Shown here: positions 1 to 7,871 of the stretch, one piece after another
Position numbering within the stretch: the first letter of the stretch is position 1
Layout: the number at the start of each line of letters is the position of its first letter
Source of the DNA: DASTGO01 sp035719045
Lineage (GTDB): Bacteria > Actinomycetota > Actinomycetes > Actinomycetales > Kineosporiaceae
Direction of reading: 5' to 3'
Length of the DNA stretch: 41,956 nucleotides
Assembly: GCA_035719045.1 (NCBI GenBank)
Contig: DASTGO010000196.1
Span: forward strand, 1-41,956
Program-made: the position numbers and the translations under genes
The notes under the pieces: model-generated
What the model was told of the DNA's origin: nothing
The model's database searches: none
What the model saw: only the letters and a program-made list of their open reading frames with translations

Positions 1-1
1 G

Positions 2-1339
2 GGACCGGAGGGTCCGGCCGCGGGGCCCGGGGCAGGCCGGGACCAGTTGCCGGCCGGGCTGACCGGCCGGTCCGCCGGGAGTGCGGGCGAGGCAGCGGGT
101 TCGCCGTCCCCGACCGGGTCCGCTGCGACGGGCCTGCCGCCCACGACCGGTCCCGCTGCGGACGGTTCTGCTGCGGACGGTTCTGCTGCGGACGGGGTGC
201 CTTGTCACCCGTCGGCGGCCGGGTCACTCCGGTCCGGGGCGTCCGCGTCGGGGTGGTCGCCGTCCGGGTCACCCGGATCGGGACCGACCGGCGGGGAGGC
301 GTCCGCCGTCACATGGACCACCCGGGCGGTGGCCGGCGGCGTACCGTCCGGGGACGGTCGCACCGGCACCGGCACCGGCACCGGCACCGGCACCGGCACC
401 GGCAGTGCGGAGCCGGACGCCCCCGTCCGACCCGGCCGGCTGCTCGCCGTCTGGGGACCGACCGGTGCTCCGGGCCGGACGACGGTCGCCGTCGGACTGG
501 CCGCCGAACTCGCGGAGCTGGGTTTCCCGACGATCCTCGCCGACGCGGACACCTACGGCCCGAGCGTGGCCCAGACCCTGGCCCTGCTCGACGAGTCCGC
601 CGGGCTGGCCGCGGCGGTGCGGGCCGCCAACCAGGGAACGCTCGACGTGGAACGGCTGGCCCGGCTGGCTCCGCGGGTGCAGCCGGATCTCCGGGTGCTC
701 ACCGGCATCCCCCGGCCCGGTCGGTGGCCGGAGCTGCGCCCGTCGGGGCTCGACGTGGTCTGGCAGGTGGCCCGGCAGTTGGCGACGTGGACGGTGGCCG
801 ACTGCGGGTTCGGCGTGGAGTCCGACGGTGAGGCCGGGTTCGGGCCGGGGCTGCCGCGACGTGACGGGGCCACCTTGTGCACGTTGGCCGCCGCGGACGT
901 GGTGGTCGTCGTCGGCAGCGCGGACCCGGTCGGACTGCACCGGCTGGTCCGGGCCCTGCAGGACCTGCGGGACACGGTCCCCGACGTGGTGACTCCACGG
1001 GTCGTGGTCTCCCGGGTCCGGGAGTCCGCCGTCGGACCGTCGCCGCAGCGGAAGGTCGCTCATGCGCTGGCCCGCTACGCCGGGGTCGATGAGCCGGTGC
1101 TCATCCCGGACGACCGGTCCGCCTGCGATGCCGCCATGCTCGCCGGACGGACCCTGGCGGAGATCGCACCGCAGTCCCCGGCCCGGTTGGCCCTGCACCG
1201 GCTGGCCGAGCAGGTCGCGTTCCCGGCGGGGGGCTCTCCCGCGCAGCGGACGGCCCGGCAGGGCGGGCGCCTCCTGCCCCGCTGGGGAAGGCGGATCCGG
1301 GAGGGTGCCGGGGCCGCCGGCCTCAACAGCGGGACCTGA
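2..1339 (+). CDS. MinD/ParA-like P-loop ATPase (5' partial)
   Basis: The reading frame is open to the left edge, so the true start lies outside the window; the only in-frame start codon near the edge is a TTG at 47. About 125 residues of low-complexity Gly/Ala/Ser/Pro/Thr sequence come first. They include three ADGSA-type units and a run of alternating Gly-Thr. A compact ATPase domain follows. Its P-loop is WGPTGAPGRTT, a deviant Walker A in which the usual Lys residues of KGGxGKT are replaced by Ala and Arg. A conserved ADADTYGPS motif (switch I-like) and a hydrophobic VVVVVGSADP strand come later. This looks like the CpaE/Ssd branch of the MinD/ParA superfamily, which positions septum, pilus or secretion components at the membrane. 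The domain call is fairly sure; the exact role is unknown. Confidence 0.75.
   Translation, partial: GPEGPAAGPGAGRDQLPAGLTGRSAGSAGEAAGSPSPTGSAATGLPPTTGPAADGSAADGSAADGVPCHPSAAGSLRSGASASGWSPSGSPGSGPTGGEASAVTWTTRAVAGGVPSGDGRTGTGTGTGTGTGTGSAEPDAPVRPGRLLAVWGPTGAPGRTTVAVGLAAELAELGFPTILADADTYGPSVAQTLALLDESAGLAAAVRAANQGTLDVERLARLAPRVQPDLRVLTGIPRPGRWPELRPSGLDVVWQVARQLATWTVADCGFGVESDGEAGFGPGLPRRDGATLCTLAAADVVVVVGSADPVGLHRLVRALQDLRDTVPDVVTPRVVVSRVRESAVGPSPQRKVAHALARYAGVDEPVLIPDDRSACDAAMLAGRTLAEIAPQSPARLALHRLAEQVAFPAGGSPAQRTARQGGRLLPRWGRRIREGAGAAGLNSGT
361..402. repeat. hexanucleotide tandem repeat (CACCGG)7
   Basis: Seven exact copies of CACCGG lie inside the N-terminal linker of the MinD-like ATPase and encode alternating Thr and Gly. 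The unit is a multiple of three, so copy-number changes would alter linker length without shifting frame. Confidence 0.9.
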
Positions 1340-1410
1340 GCGGCGGGACCTGACCGGCGGGACCTGAGCGGCGGGACCTGAGCGGCGGGACCTGACCGGC
1401 GGGACCTGAC
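1331..1410. repeat. 14-bp tandem repeat spanning a stop codon
   Basis: Five full copies plus a partial sixth of GGGACCTGAGCGGC, with G/C variation at one position, begin within the last codons of the ATPase gene and include its TGA. Every copy contains TGA. Because 14 is not a multiple of three, the repeated TGAs fall in all three forward frames. Confidence 0.9.
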
Positions 1411-1501
1411 TGTGTCGTTGCCGGTGGGCGTGGACAGCGGCGTCCTCGACCGGTTCCCCGAGATCACCCGTCCTGCATCGACAAGGTCCGGACTGCCTAG
1501 C

Positions 1502-2257
1502 ATGGGCGGGGTGAGCGCACCTCCCGGCGGGCCCGGTCCCGCACCTCGGCTGAGCGGTCTGGTGATGGACTGGGGCGGGGTGCTCACCGGGTCACTGGAC
1601 GCCGCGATGTCCACCTGGGCGGGCCGCGACGGGGTCGACCTGGAGGCCTTCCGCGACGTCATGCGCCAGTGGGTCGGCCGTCGTGAACCCCAGGACCCTG
1701 CCGGCGACCCGGCGGACGTCTCCCCCGGAGCCGACGAGCTGGAACAGGCCCCCGACACCGGACCCGCCGGGCTCTCGCCGGTCCACCGCCTGGAACGCGG
1801 CGAGATCGAGGCGGCGGACTTCGAGAAGGAACTGGCCGCCGAACTCGCCGAGCGCGGACATCCCGTCCCGCCGGAGGGTCTCCTGACCCGGATGCTGGCC
1901 GGGCTGGCCGACCTCGACCCGCGGATGGTCGATCTGGTCCGCCGGGCGAAGGCCACCGGGATCCGGACCGCACTGCTGTCCAACTCCTGGGGCAACAGCT
2001 ACCCGGAGCAGCTCTGGCAGGGCCTGTTCGACGCCGTCGTCATCTCCGGTGAGGTGGGCATGCGCAAGCCCGAGCCGCGCATCTTCCAGCACACCGTGAA
2101 CCGGCTCGGACTGCCGCCGCAGGCCTGTGTGATGGTCGACGACCTGCCGCACAACGTCACCGGAGCGGTCGGTGCCGGTCTGGTCGGCATCCTGCACCGC
2201 GGCTATGACGAAACCGTGGCGGAGCTGGAAGTGTTGTTCGACCGAGCGCTGCACTGA
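1502..2257 (+). CDS. HAD-superfamily (subfamily IA) hydrolase
   Basis: This is a predicted phosphatase or dehalogenase-type hydrolase of the haloacid dehalogenase fold. Motif I is MDWGGVLT: the nucleophile Asp is present, but the usual second Asp of DxD is Gly, as in the DFGGVL-type actinobacterial members. Motif II is LLSNSWG, motif III has the Lys in RKPEPRIF, and motif IV is MVDDLPHN. All four are in order over about 230 residues, so the protein is complete apart from its unusual motif I. The start is uncertain: ATG at 1502 is used, a GTG at 1412 would add 30 poorly conserved residues, and a GTG at 1511 is also possible; none has a convincing Shine-Dalgarno. Substrate unknown. Confidence 0.8.
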   Translation: MGGVSAPPGGPGPAPRLSGLVMDWGGVLTGSLDAAMSTWAGRDGVDLEAFRDVMRQWVGRREPQDPAGDPADVSPGADELEQAPDTGPAGLSPVHRLERGEIEAADFEKELAAELAERGHPVPPEGLLTRMLAGLADLDPRMVDLVRRAKATGIRTALLSNSWGNSYPEQLWQGLFDAVVISGEVGMRKPEPRIFQHTVNRLGLPPQACVMVDDLPHNVTGAVGAGLVGILHRGYDETVAELEVLFDRALH

Positions 2258-2306
2258 ACCTGGCGCTGCACTGAACCTGGTGCTGCACTGAACCTGGCAC
2301 TGAACC
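2246..2306. repeat. 17-bp tandem repeat spanning a stop codon
   Basis: Three copies of GCGCTGCACTGAACCTG (the third with one change) plus a partial fourth start in the last codons of the HAD gene and include its TGA. Each copy again carries TGA, and the 17-bp period rotates it through all frames. The arrangement matches the 14-bp array at the end of the preceding gene, although the sequence is unrelated. Confidence 0.88.
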
Positions 2307-2328
2307 CCGTCGCCGGGGCTGGCGCGCC

Positions 2329-2378
2329 GAACCGGACCGCGGACCGGCCCGGCAACGAGCGAACCGGACCGCGGACCG
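2329..2378. repeat. 18-bp direct repeat in the intergenic region
   Basis: Two exact copies of GAACCGGACCGCGGACCG occur at 2329-2346 and 2361-2378, 32 bp apart, in the 370-bp gap between the HAD and acyltransferase genes. No gene was recognised in this gap. Confidence 0.75.
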
Positions 2379-2625
2379 AGCCGGCCCGGCAGCCGGAACA
2401 ACGGCATCGGCTGAACCGTCTGCCCGGCGCGATCTGGCGGCAGCAGGTGAACCGGTGACGGCGTGCGGCCGATGACATCAGCAGCCGTCCCCGCGGAATT
2501 CGGTGCCGGTTGGCGCAGCGGTGCGGCCGCTGTCAATGGCAGGATCGGGACAGGACGTACCCGCCGGTAACGACTCTGCGGTGCCGCGTGGACTGCATGT
2601 GCTCGTGGCGGGAAAGGAGGACAGC

Positions 2626-4467
2626 ATGCCCGACCGGCTCTCGCCGCTCGACGCCTCCTTCCTGTACCTGGAGCAGTCGACCACGGCCATGCATGTGGGC
2701 TCGGTGATGGTCTTTCAGCCCGCCGGGACGTCGTTCAGCTTCGAGCGGCTGGTGCAGCACGTCGCCGCCCGGATCGCCTATGTGCCGCGCTACCGGCAAC
2801 GGGTCCGCGCGGTCCCCGGCCGGCTGGCCAACCCGGTGTGGGTGGACGACGAGAACTTCGACATCACGTACCACGTCCGGCGCTCGGCCCTGCCCCGCCC
2901 CGGCACAGCCACCCAGTTGCAGGAACTCGTCGCCCGGCTGCAGGCCCGCCAGCTGGACCGCAACCGGCCGCTGTGGGAGCTGATCCTGGTCGAGGGGCTG
3001 GCCGAGGGCCGGTTCGCGGTGCTGACCAAGGTGCACCAGGCGCTGGTCGACGGGGTGCATGCGGTGGACCTCGGCCAGGTCGTGCTGGACGACGAGCCGG
3101 AGGTGCACGACGCGCCGGCCCACACCTGGCATCCGGGCCCGGAACCCACCGCCATCGAACTCCTCGTGGGGGCGGTGGCCGACTCGGTCCGGCGGCCGCA
3201 GGCCGTGCTGGACACCCTGCGGTCGGGGGTCGGTGACGTCCAGGCGAGTGCGGGCAAGCTGTGGGAGGCCTTCGGCGGGCTGGCGCTGGCCGCCCGGACG
3301 GCCACCCGCCCACCGCCGCGCAGCCCGCTGAACCCGGACATCGGCGAGCACCGGCGTTTCCTCATGGTGTCCACGGATCTGGAGGACTACCGCCGGATCC
3401 GCAACCACCTGCTCGCGGGGCAGCGCCGGCGCCGGAGGTTCCCCGCCGCGGCCACCCGCCGTCCGGGGATGCGGGCCACCGTGAGCCTCGAGCCCGCGGC
3501 CGGGTCGGCGCTGGACACCACCCTCGACGCGCTGTCCTCCGGCGGGCCGGGACAGGCACACGGGCTCGGCACGCTGCCGCCGGGCGGTTCGGGTCCTGCC
3601 GGGCACGGTCCGGCGGGCGGTGACGGCCGTTCCGCGGGTCCGGCCCGGGCCGGTGCCCGTGACGGCACCCCTGGCTCGCTCGATCCGGGGGGTTCCGGCC
3701 CTGCCGGAGCCCCGGGGACGGGTACGTCGACGTCGGCCGTTCCTGAGGCGAACGGAGCGGACGCCGCGGCCGGCACCGACCCGGCAGCGGGTGCGGACGG
3801 CCGGGGCAGGGGCGGGCGTGGCCGGCGGCAGGGGACCCGCGACGTGGCCACCCCGCAGATCACCGTGAACGACGTCGTGCTCGCCGTGCTGACCGGAGCC
3901 CTGCGGACCTGGCTGCTCACCCGGGGCGAACCGGTTCCGCCGAAGAGCATGGTCCGGGCACTGGTCCCGATGAGCGTGCGGGCGGACGACCAGGGCCAGG
4001 CCGGTGCGATCGGCAGCCGGGTGGCGTCGCTCCTGGTGGACCTGCCGACCGGTGAGCCGAGCCCGGTGATCCGGCTGCACCAGATCGCCTACCAGACCCG
4101 GGCGCACCGGGAGGCCGGGCAGGCCGTGGACGCTCCCGCCATCGCCGGGATCGCGGGGTTCGCCCCGCCGACCCTGCACTCGCTGGGGGCCCGGGTGGCC
4201 AGCGGGCTGTCCCGCCGGATGTTCAACCTGGTGATCACCAACGTGCCGGGGCCGCAGCAGCCGCTGTACCTGCTGGGCTCGCGGATGCTCGCCTCCTACC
4301 CGGTGATCCCGCTGGCCCGCGGGCAGGCCCTCAGCGTCGGCCTGACCTCCTACGACGGCGGGGTGTACTACGGGCTCAACGGGGACCGGGACACCATGGC
4401 GGACCTGGAGGTCTTCGGCCAGTGCATCACCGACGCCCTGGCTGAACTGGCCGAGGCCGTCCGATGA
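2626..4467 (+). CDS. WS/DGAT-family acyltransferase with a large linker insert
   Basis: This belongs to the wax ester synthase/diacylglycerol acyltransferase family, which transfers acyl groups from acyl-CoA to alcohols or diacylglycerol at the membrane. The start is the ATG at 2626, preceded by AAGGAGG six bases upstream. The N-terminus (LSPLDASFLYLE) is typical. The active-site motif HHxxxDG reads HQALVDG here (His137, Gln138, Asp142), so the second His is Gln. The C-terminal NLVITNVPGPQ motif and the YYGLNGD segment are intact. Between the two halves, roughly residues 262-407 are a Gly/Pro/Ala-rich insertion not expected in the family, making the protein 613 residues instead of about 450-480. 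It overlaps the next gene by four bases (ATGA). Whether it is active as an acyltransferase is unclear because of the Gln. Confidence 0.88.
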   Translation: MPDRLSPLDASFLYLEQSTTAMHVGSVMVFQPAGTSFSFERLVQHVAARIAYVPRYRQRVRAVPGRLANPVWVDDENFDITYHVRRSALPRPGTATQLQELVARLQARQLDRNRPLWELILVEGLAEGRFAVLTKVHQALVDGVHAVDLGQVVLDDEPEVHDAPAHTWHPGPEPTAIELLVGAVADSVRRPQAVLDTLRSGVGDVQASAGKLWEAFGGLALAARTATRPPPRSPLNPDIGEHRRFLMVSTDLEDYRRIRNHLLAGQRRRRRFPAAATRRPGMRATVSLEPAAGSALDTTLDALSSGGPGQAHGLGTLPPGGSGPAGHGPAGGDGRSAGPARAGARDGTPGSLDPGGSGPAGAPGTGTSTSAVPEANGADAAAGTDPAAGADGRGRGGRGRRQGTRDVATPQITVNDVVLAVLTGALRTWLLTRGEPVPPKSMVRALVPMSVRADDQGQAGAIGSRVASLLVDLPTGEPSPVIRLHQIAYQTRAHREAGQAVDAPAIAGIAGFAPPTLHSLGARVASGLSRRMFNLVITNVPGPQQPLYLLGSRMLASYPVIPLARGQALSVGLTSYDGGVYYGLNGDRDTMADLEVFGQCITDALAELAEAVR

Positions 4468-5573
4468 ACCGTCGCTGGGCACTGGTCCTCGGCGGTGGCG
4501 GTGTCCTCGGCGGCGCCTGGATGGTCGGCGCGCTGTCGGCCCTGGAACAGGTCCACGGCCTGGACGCCCGCGACGCCGAGGTGATCGTCGGGACGTCCGC
4601 GGGTGCCCTGGTGGCGGCGATGCTGGGGGCAGGGGTCTCGGTGGACGAGTTGCGTGCCCACCAGTTGGGCGACCTCCCGAACGCCGGGCGGCTGGGCGCG
4701 CTGGACTGGAACTACGACACCGCGACCGGCGGGTCCCGGCCGTCGCTGCAGCCCCGGATGCCGCTGCCGGGCAGTGCCGGCCTGGTCACCCGCAATGCCT
4801 CCCGGCTGCGGCGGCTGCCTCCGACCGCGGTCCTGGCCGCCCTGGTCCCGGCCGGCCGTGGCTCGCTGGAGGCCGTTGGCAGGCTCGTCGGCGGGCTGGT
4901 ACCGCACGGCTGGGCACCGCATCCGGGGGTGCGGGTGGTGGCGATGGACTTCGAGTCCGGTCACCGGACCGCGTTCGGCGCCCCGGACGCACCCGCCGCC
5001 GCGCTGCCGGAGGCGGTGATGGCCTCCTGCGCGATCCCGGGGTGGTACGCGCCGGTCACCATCGGCGGCCGCCGGTACGTCGACGGCGGCGCCTGCTCGT
5101 CGACGAACGTGGACCTGGTCGCCGGGCTGGGCCTGGACGAGGTGTTCGTGCTCGCACCGATGGTGTCGTTCTCGGTGGACAATCCGCGGCAGTGGCGGGT
5201 CCGGGCCGAGCGGCACTGGCGGCTGCGGGTCACCCGGCGCTGCATGCGCGAGGTGGCCAAGGTGCACGGCCTGGGGACCGACGTCACCGTGCTCGGCCCG
5301 GGGGCGGAGGACCTCGACATGATGGGTTCGAACCTGATGTCCGTCGAACGCCGCACCCATGTGCTCCAGACTGCTCTGGTGACTTCGACCCGTGCCCTGG
5401 CCGACCCAGAACCGCTGCTGCATCTGCCCCGCCCGGTCCGGTCCGAGCCGGTCCTGCCCGACCTGCGGGACGACCCGTTCCGTACCGACCGGGCGAGCGC
5501 CGGCGAGGTGGACCTGCGTTCCGCCGACGACCGGCCGGCGCCCGGTCCCGCACGGCTGGACGAGGCCGGCTGA
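4464..5573 (+). CDS. patatin-like phospholipase
   Basis: This is a predicted serine lipid acyl hydrolase of the patatin/RssA-like family. The oxyanion-hole loop is the GGGGVLGG near residues 10-17, the nucleophile elbow is GTSAG (Ser45), and the catalytic Asp lies in YVDGGA (Asp207), giving a complete Ser-Asp dyad. The C-terminal third is variable and proline/arginine-rich. The gene starts inside the stop of the acyltransferase gene (ATGA) and its own TGA shares a base with the next ATG, so the three genes are probably translationally coupled. The pairing of an acyltransferase with a lipase suggests storage-lipid or membrane-lipid turnover. Confidence 0.88.
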   Translation: MNRRWALVLGGGGVLGGAWMVGALSALEQVHGLDARDAEVIVGTSAGALVAAMLGAGVSVDELRAHQLGDLPNAGRLGALDWNYDTATGGSRPSLQPRMPLPGSAGLVTRNASRLRRLPPTAVLAALVPAGRGSLEAVGRLVGGLVPHGWAPHPGVRVVAMDFESGHRTAFGAPDAPAAALPEAVMASCAIPGWYAPVTIGGRRYVDGGACSSTNVDLVAGLGLDEVFVLAPMVSFSVDNPRQWRVRAERHWRLRVTRRCMREVAKVHGLGTDVTVLGPGAEDLDMMGSNLMSVERRTHVLQTALVTSTRALADPEPLLHLPRPVRSEPVLPDLRDDPFRTDRASAGEVDLRSADDRPAPGPARLDEAG

Positions 5574-6070
5574 TGCGCGTCTACCTGCCGACCACGCTGC
5601 CCCGGCTGGCCGCAGCGGCCGCAGCGGGCGCCTTCGCCGCCGACGGGGACACCGGCCTGGTCGCCCACGCGGTCACGCACGCCGTTCGCGAGTGGTACAC
5701 CGAGGGCGACCTGGAGGAACTGGAGTACACCGCCCTCGTGGACGCCGCCCAGGGCTGCCTGCGGCTGCTCGCCGACGAACCGGACAGCCCGCGCCGGCGG
5801 GTGGTGGTCGCCGCCGACGTGCCGGAGGGCAGCGTGCGGCCGGTCCCGGACGAGGGACGGTCCCGGGTGGCGCTGACCGGCCCGGTGCGGCTGTCCGCGG
5901 TGGCCAGCGTGCACCTGGACGAACCCGAGGCGGCCCCCACCGTCACGGCCGCCGTGGAGGCGCTGCCCGCGGCGGACGCCGGCGATGACGACGCCCGGTT
6001 CGCCGTGGACGAGGCCGAGGCCTGTGACCTGCTCTGGTACGACGTCAGCGAGATCGCGCACCTGACCTAG
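5573..6070 (+). CDS. DUF6912 family protein
   Basis: This is a 165-residue actinobacterial protein of unknown function. It begins MRVYLPTTLP and carries the family-like segments RRRVVVAADV, LSAVASVHLD and CDLLWYDVSEI. It starts at the ATG overlapping the lipase stop by one base (TGATG) and completes that operon. Its stop codon TAG contains the TA into which the downstream IS630 element inserted. The stop is regenerated by the first base of the element, so the protein is unchanged by the insertion. The family assignment is from memory of the sequence pattern; no function is proposed. Confidence 0.75.
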   Translation: MRVYLPTTLPRLAAAAAAGAFAADGDTGLVAHAVTHAVREWYTEGDLEELEYTALVDAAQGCLRLLADEPDSPRRRVVVAADVPEGSVRPVPDEGRSRVALTGPVRLSAVASVHLDEPEAAPTVTAAVEALPAADAGDDDARFAVDEAEACDLLWYDVSEIAHLT

Positions 6071-7140
6071 TGCTCCGCGTCTGAGATCTTCTTACGGTTG
6101 GCCTTCGCGAGGATCTGTTCGGGGGTCTTGGTCCAGGTGAACGGTGTTGCGCGGTCGTTCCAGCCGTTGATGAAGGCGCGGATCTTGGCGTTGAGGTCCT
6201 TCACGCTGGTGTAGGTGCCGCGGTGGATGGCTTGGCGTTCGGCGATGGAGAACCAGGCTTCGACCATGTTCATCCAGGAGGCGTGGGTCGGGGTGAAGTG
6301 CACGTGGATCCGCGGGTTGGTGGCCAGCCAGGCCTTGACGGTCTGGTGCTTGTGGGCGGCGTAGTTGTCCATCACCAGGTGCAACTCGTCGTCGGGGTAG
6401 GCGCGGGCGACTTGCTTGAGGAACGCCAGGAACTCGTTGTGCCGGTGGCGGGGTTTCAGGGCGGCGGTGACCAGGCCAGTGGCGACCTCCAATGCGGCGA
6501 ACAGGGTGGTGGTGCCGTGGCGGATGTAGTCGTGGGAGCGGCGTTCGATCAGGTGCGGCTGCATGGGCAGCACCGGCGCGGTCCGGTCCAGAGCCTGAAT
6601 TTGGCTCTTCTCGTCGATCGAGAGCACGATCGCGTTCTCCGGTGGCGCCAGGTACAGCCCCACCACGTCGACGACCTTGGCTTCCAGTTCCGGGTCGGTG
6701 GAGAAGCGGAACGAGGCGGCCCGCCAGGGCTGGATCCCGTACTGCCGCCAGATCGTCGCCACTGAGTGGTCGGAGATCCTCAAGTGGGCCGCCAGCAGCC
6801 GGGTGGACCAGTGCGTGATCCCGTACTTCTTCGGCGGCGGCGTCAATGTCGCGGCCAGCACCGCCGCTCGATCGATCTGCCGTGGCCGCCCCGAGCGGTC
6901 CTCATCCGCCAGTCCCTTGATGCCCTTGGCCTGGTACCGCTCCCGCCACCCGATCACCGTCGGTCGGGACACCCCGACCAGCGCGGCGATCGCGGTGTTC
7001 GACACCCCCTCCGCGGCCAGCAACACGATCCGGGCCCGCTGGGCCAACCCCGCACGCACGCTGGAGGCCCGGGTCAGCCGCTCCAACTCCTCACGATCGC
7101 CCTCACGCAGCATCAACGCCGGGGCCGGACGATTCGCCAT
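6067..7140 (-). CDS. IS630 family transposase
   Basis: This is a complete 357-residue DDE transposase. An N-terminal helix-turn-helix (GVSNTAIAALVGVSRPTV region) and a second winged-helix part (HWSTRLLAAHLRISDHSV region) bind the ends. The catalytic core has Asp176 in SIDEKSQ, Asp258 in VMDNYAAH and Glu294 in NMVEAWFS, with 35 residues between the second Asp and the Glu, as in IS630 enzymes. No frameshift is present, so the element may be active. The stop codon overlaps the element boundary and the neighbouring gene's stop. Confidence 0.95.
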   Translation of the reverse strand: MANRPAPALMLREGDREELERLTRASSVRAGLAQRARIVLLAAEGVSNTAIAALVGVSRPTVIGWRERYQAKGIKGLADEDRSGRPRQIDRAAVLAATLTPPPKKYGITHWSTRLLAAHLRISDHSVATIWRQYGIQPWRAASFRFSTDPELEAKVVDVVGLYLAPPENAIVLSIDEKSQIQALDRTAPVLPMQPHLIERRSHDYIRHGTTTLFAALEVATGLVTAALKPRHRHNEFLAFLKQVARAYPDDELHLVMDNYAAHKHQTVKAWLATNPRIHVHFTPTHASWMNMVEAWFSIAERQAIHRGTYTSVKDLNAKIRAFINGWNDRATPFTWTKTPEQILAKANRKKISDAEH

Positions 7141-7192
7141 GACACCATCGTCCCAATTCCCAAAGCGTCAAACAACTACCGACGCGGAGCAG
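6070..7192 (-). mobile_element. IS630-type insertion sequence (intact)
   Basis: This is a 1123-bp element bounded by a TA dinucleotide on each side (6068-6069 and 7193-7194), the target duplication expected of IS630/Tc1-mariner elements. The ends form an imperfect inverted repeat: GTGCTCCGCGTCTG on the left against CTGCTCCGCGTCGG on the right, read inward. One uninterrupted transposase fills the element. Joining the flanks across one TA gives ACCTAGGT, a palindrome. It would have provided TAG stop codons to two convergent genes. Confidence 0.9.
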
Positions 7193-7434
7193 TAGGTGTC
7201 TGCATCAATGCGATGCGACAGCAACAACGCGGCGAGGACCGCTTCGCGGAGTTCCTCCTCGGTGTCCTCCTCTTCGGCGTGAATCTCACGCAGGCTCTGG
7301 CCGTCGGCGCGTTCGCCGGCAGGATCTCTCAGCCGGTGGAACCGGTGACGGGGCTGGTTCCCGTCGCCGACCCACCAGTCTGCCGCGATCGCGATCACCA
7401 TCGGCAGGAGCACGGTTCCGATCAGGACCACCAC
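7168..7434 (-). CDS. small membrane protein, C-terminus altered by IS insertion
   Basis: This is a short protein of unknown function. It starts at a GTG (7434) eight bases after AGGAGG; a second GTG at 7443 is too close to that site. One membrane segment (VVVLIGTVLLPMVIAIAADW) is followed by a charged, acidic C-terminal half with a REIHAEEEDTEEELREA stretch. In the reconstructed uninterrupted locus it would end DADT followed by TAG. Insertion of IS630 into that TAG makes translation run eight codons into the element (YCSASVVV) before TGA at 7168-7170. It may belong with the copper-related genes to the right, but nothing in it shows a function. Confidence 0.55.
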   Translation of the reverse strand: MVVLIGTVLLPMVIAIAADWWVGDGNQPRHRFHRLRDPAGERADGQSLREIHAEEEDTEEELREAVLAALLLSHRIDADTYCSASVVV

Positions 7435-7871
7435 GCTGCTCACCTCCTGCCGCCCCGAGGGCCGCGAGCCTGACCGTGGTCGCGGCTCCCGAGGATGAGC
7501 TGGCCCTGTCAATGCATGAACGCTCTTCTCCGTGACGGCCGCATACCTGTTGAGATGGCTGGAGGACCCGGGTAGGCCTACTCCCCCACGATCCCCACCA
7601 CGTCATCTTCCCCGCGCCGTGTGAAGGTCTCCCCGGAAGGCCGATGAAAGTTTGGTGAAGGGCCTCAACCGTGAGCGGTCAGCACCAGTCCCGCCAAGCC
7701 GCAGAGGGAGAAACGGAGCTCTGCGCCGGGTGAGGGCATGGGGCCACGCTGCCGCCAACTGCCTCGCTCTTCAGGGAAACTTCACGATTCGCGCACCCAG
7801 AACTCCATGTTCCCCACCGATCCTGCTGTTGTGGGCAGCACACCGCTGCCCCATCGGGCGGAGGAGAACTC
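7435..7871. other. divergent intergenic region
   Basis: This stretch separates the minus-strand small membrane gene from the plus-strand gene at 7872 and should hold promoters for both. A 10-bp perfect palindrome GTAGGCCTAC sits at 7572-7581, flanked by GG on the left and tCCCCC on the right. No coding region was convincing. Confidence 0.4.

Noticed and set aside
2533..4482. A 649-codon minus-strand frame opposite the WS/DGAT gene
   Set aside because: Antisense shadow; the plus-strand frame has family motifs and a strong ribosome site.
5042..5572. A longer start for the DUF6912 gene overlapping the lipase gene
   Set aside because: The sequence before 5573 is an out-of-frame reading of the lipase; MRVYLPTTLP at 5573 matches the family start.
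7572..7581. GTAGGCCTAC palindrome as a CsoR operator
   Set aside because: It lacks the TACC...GGTA arms of such sites and could be chance; left as an unassigned palindrome.
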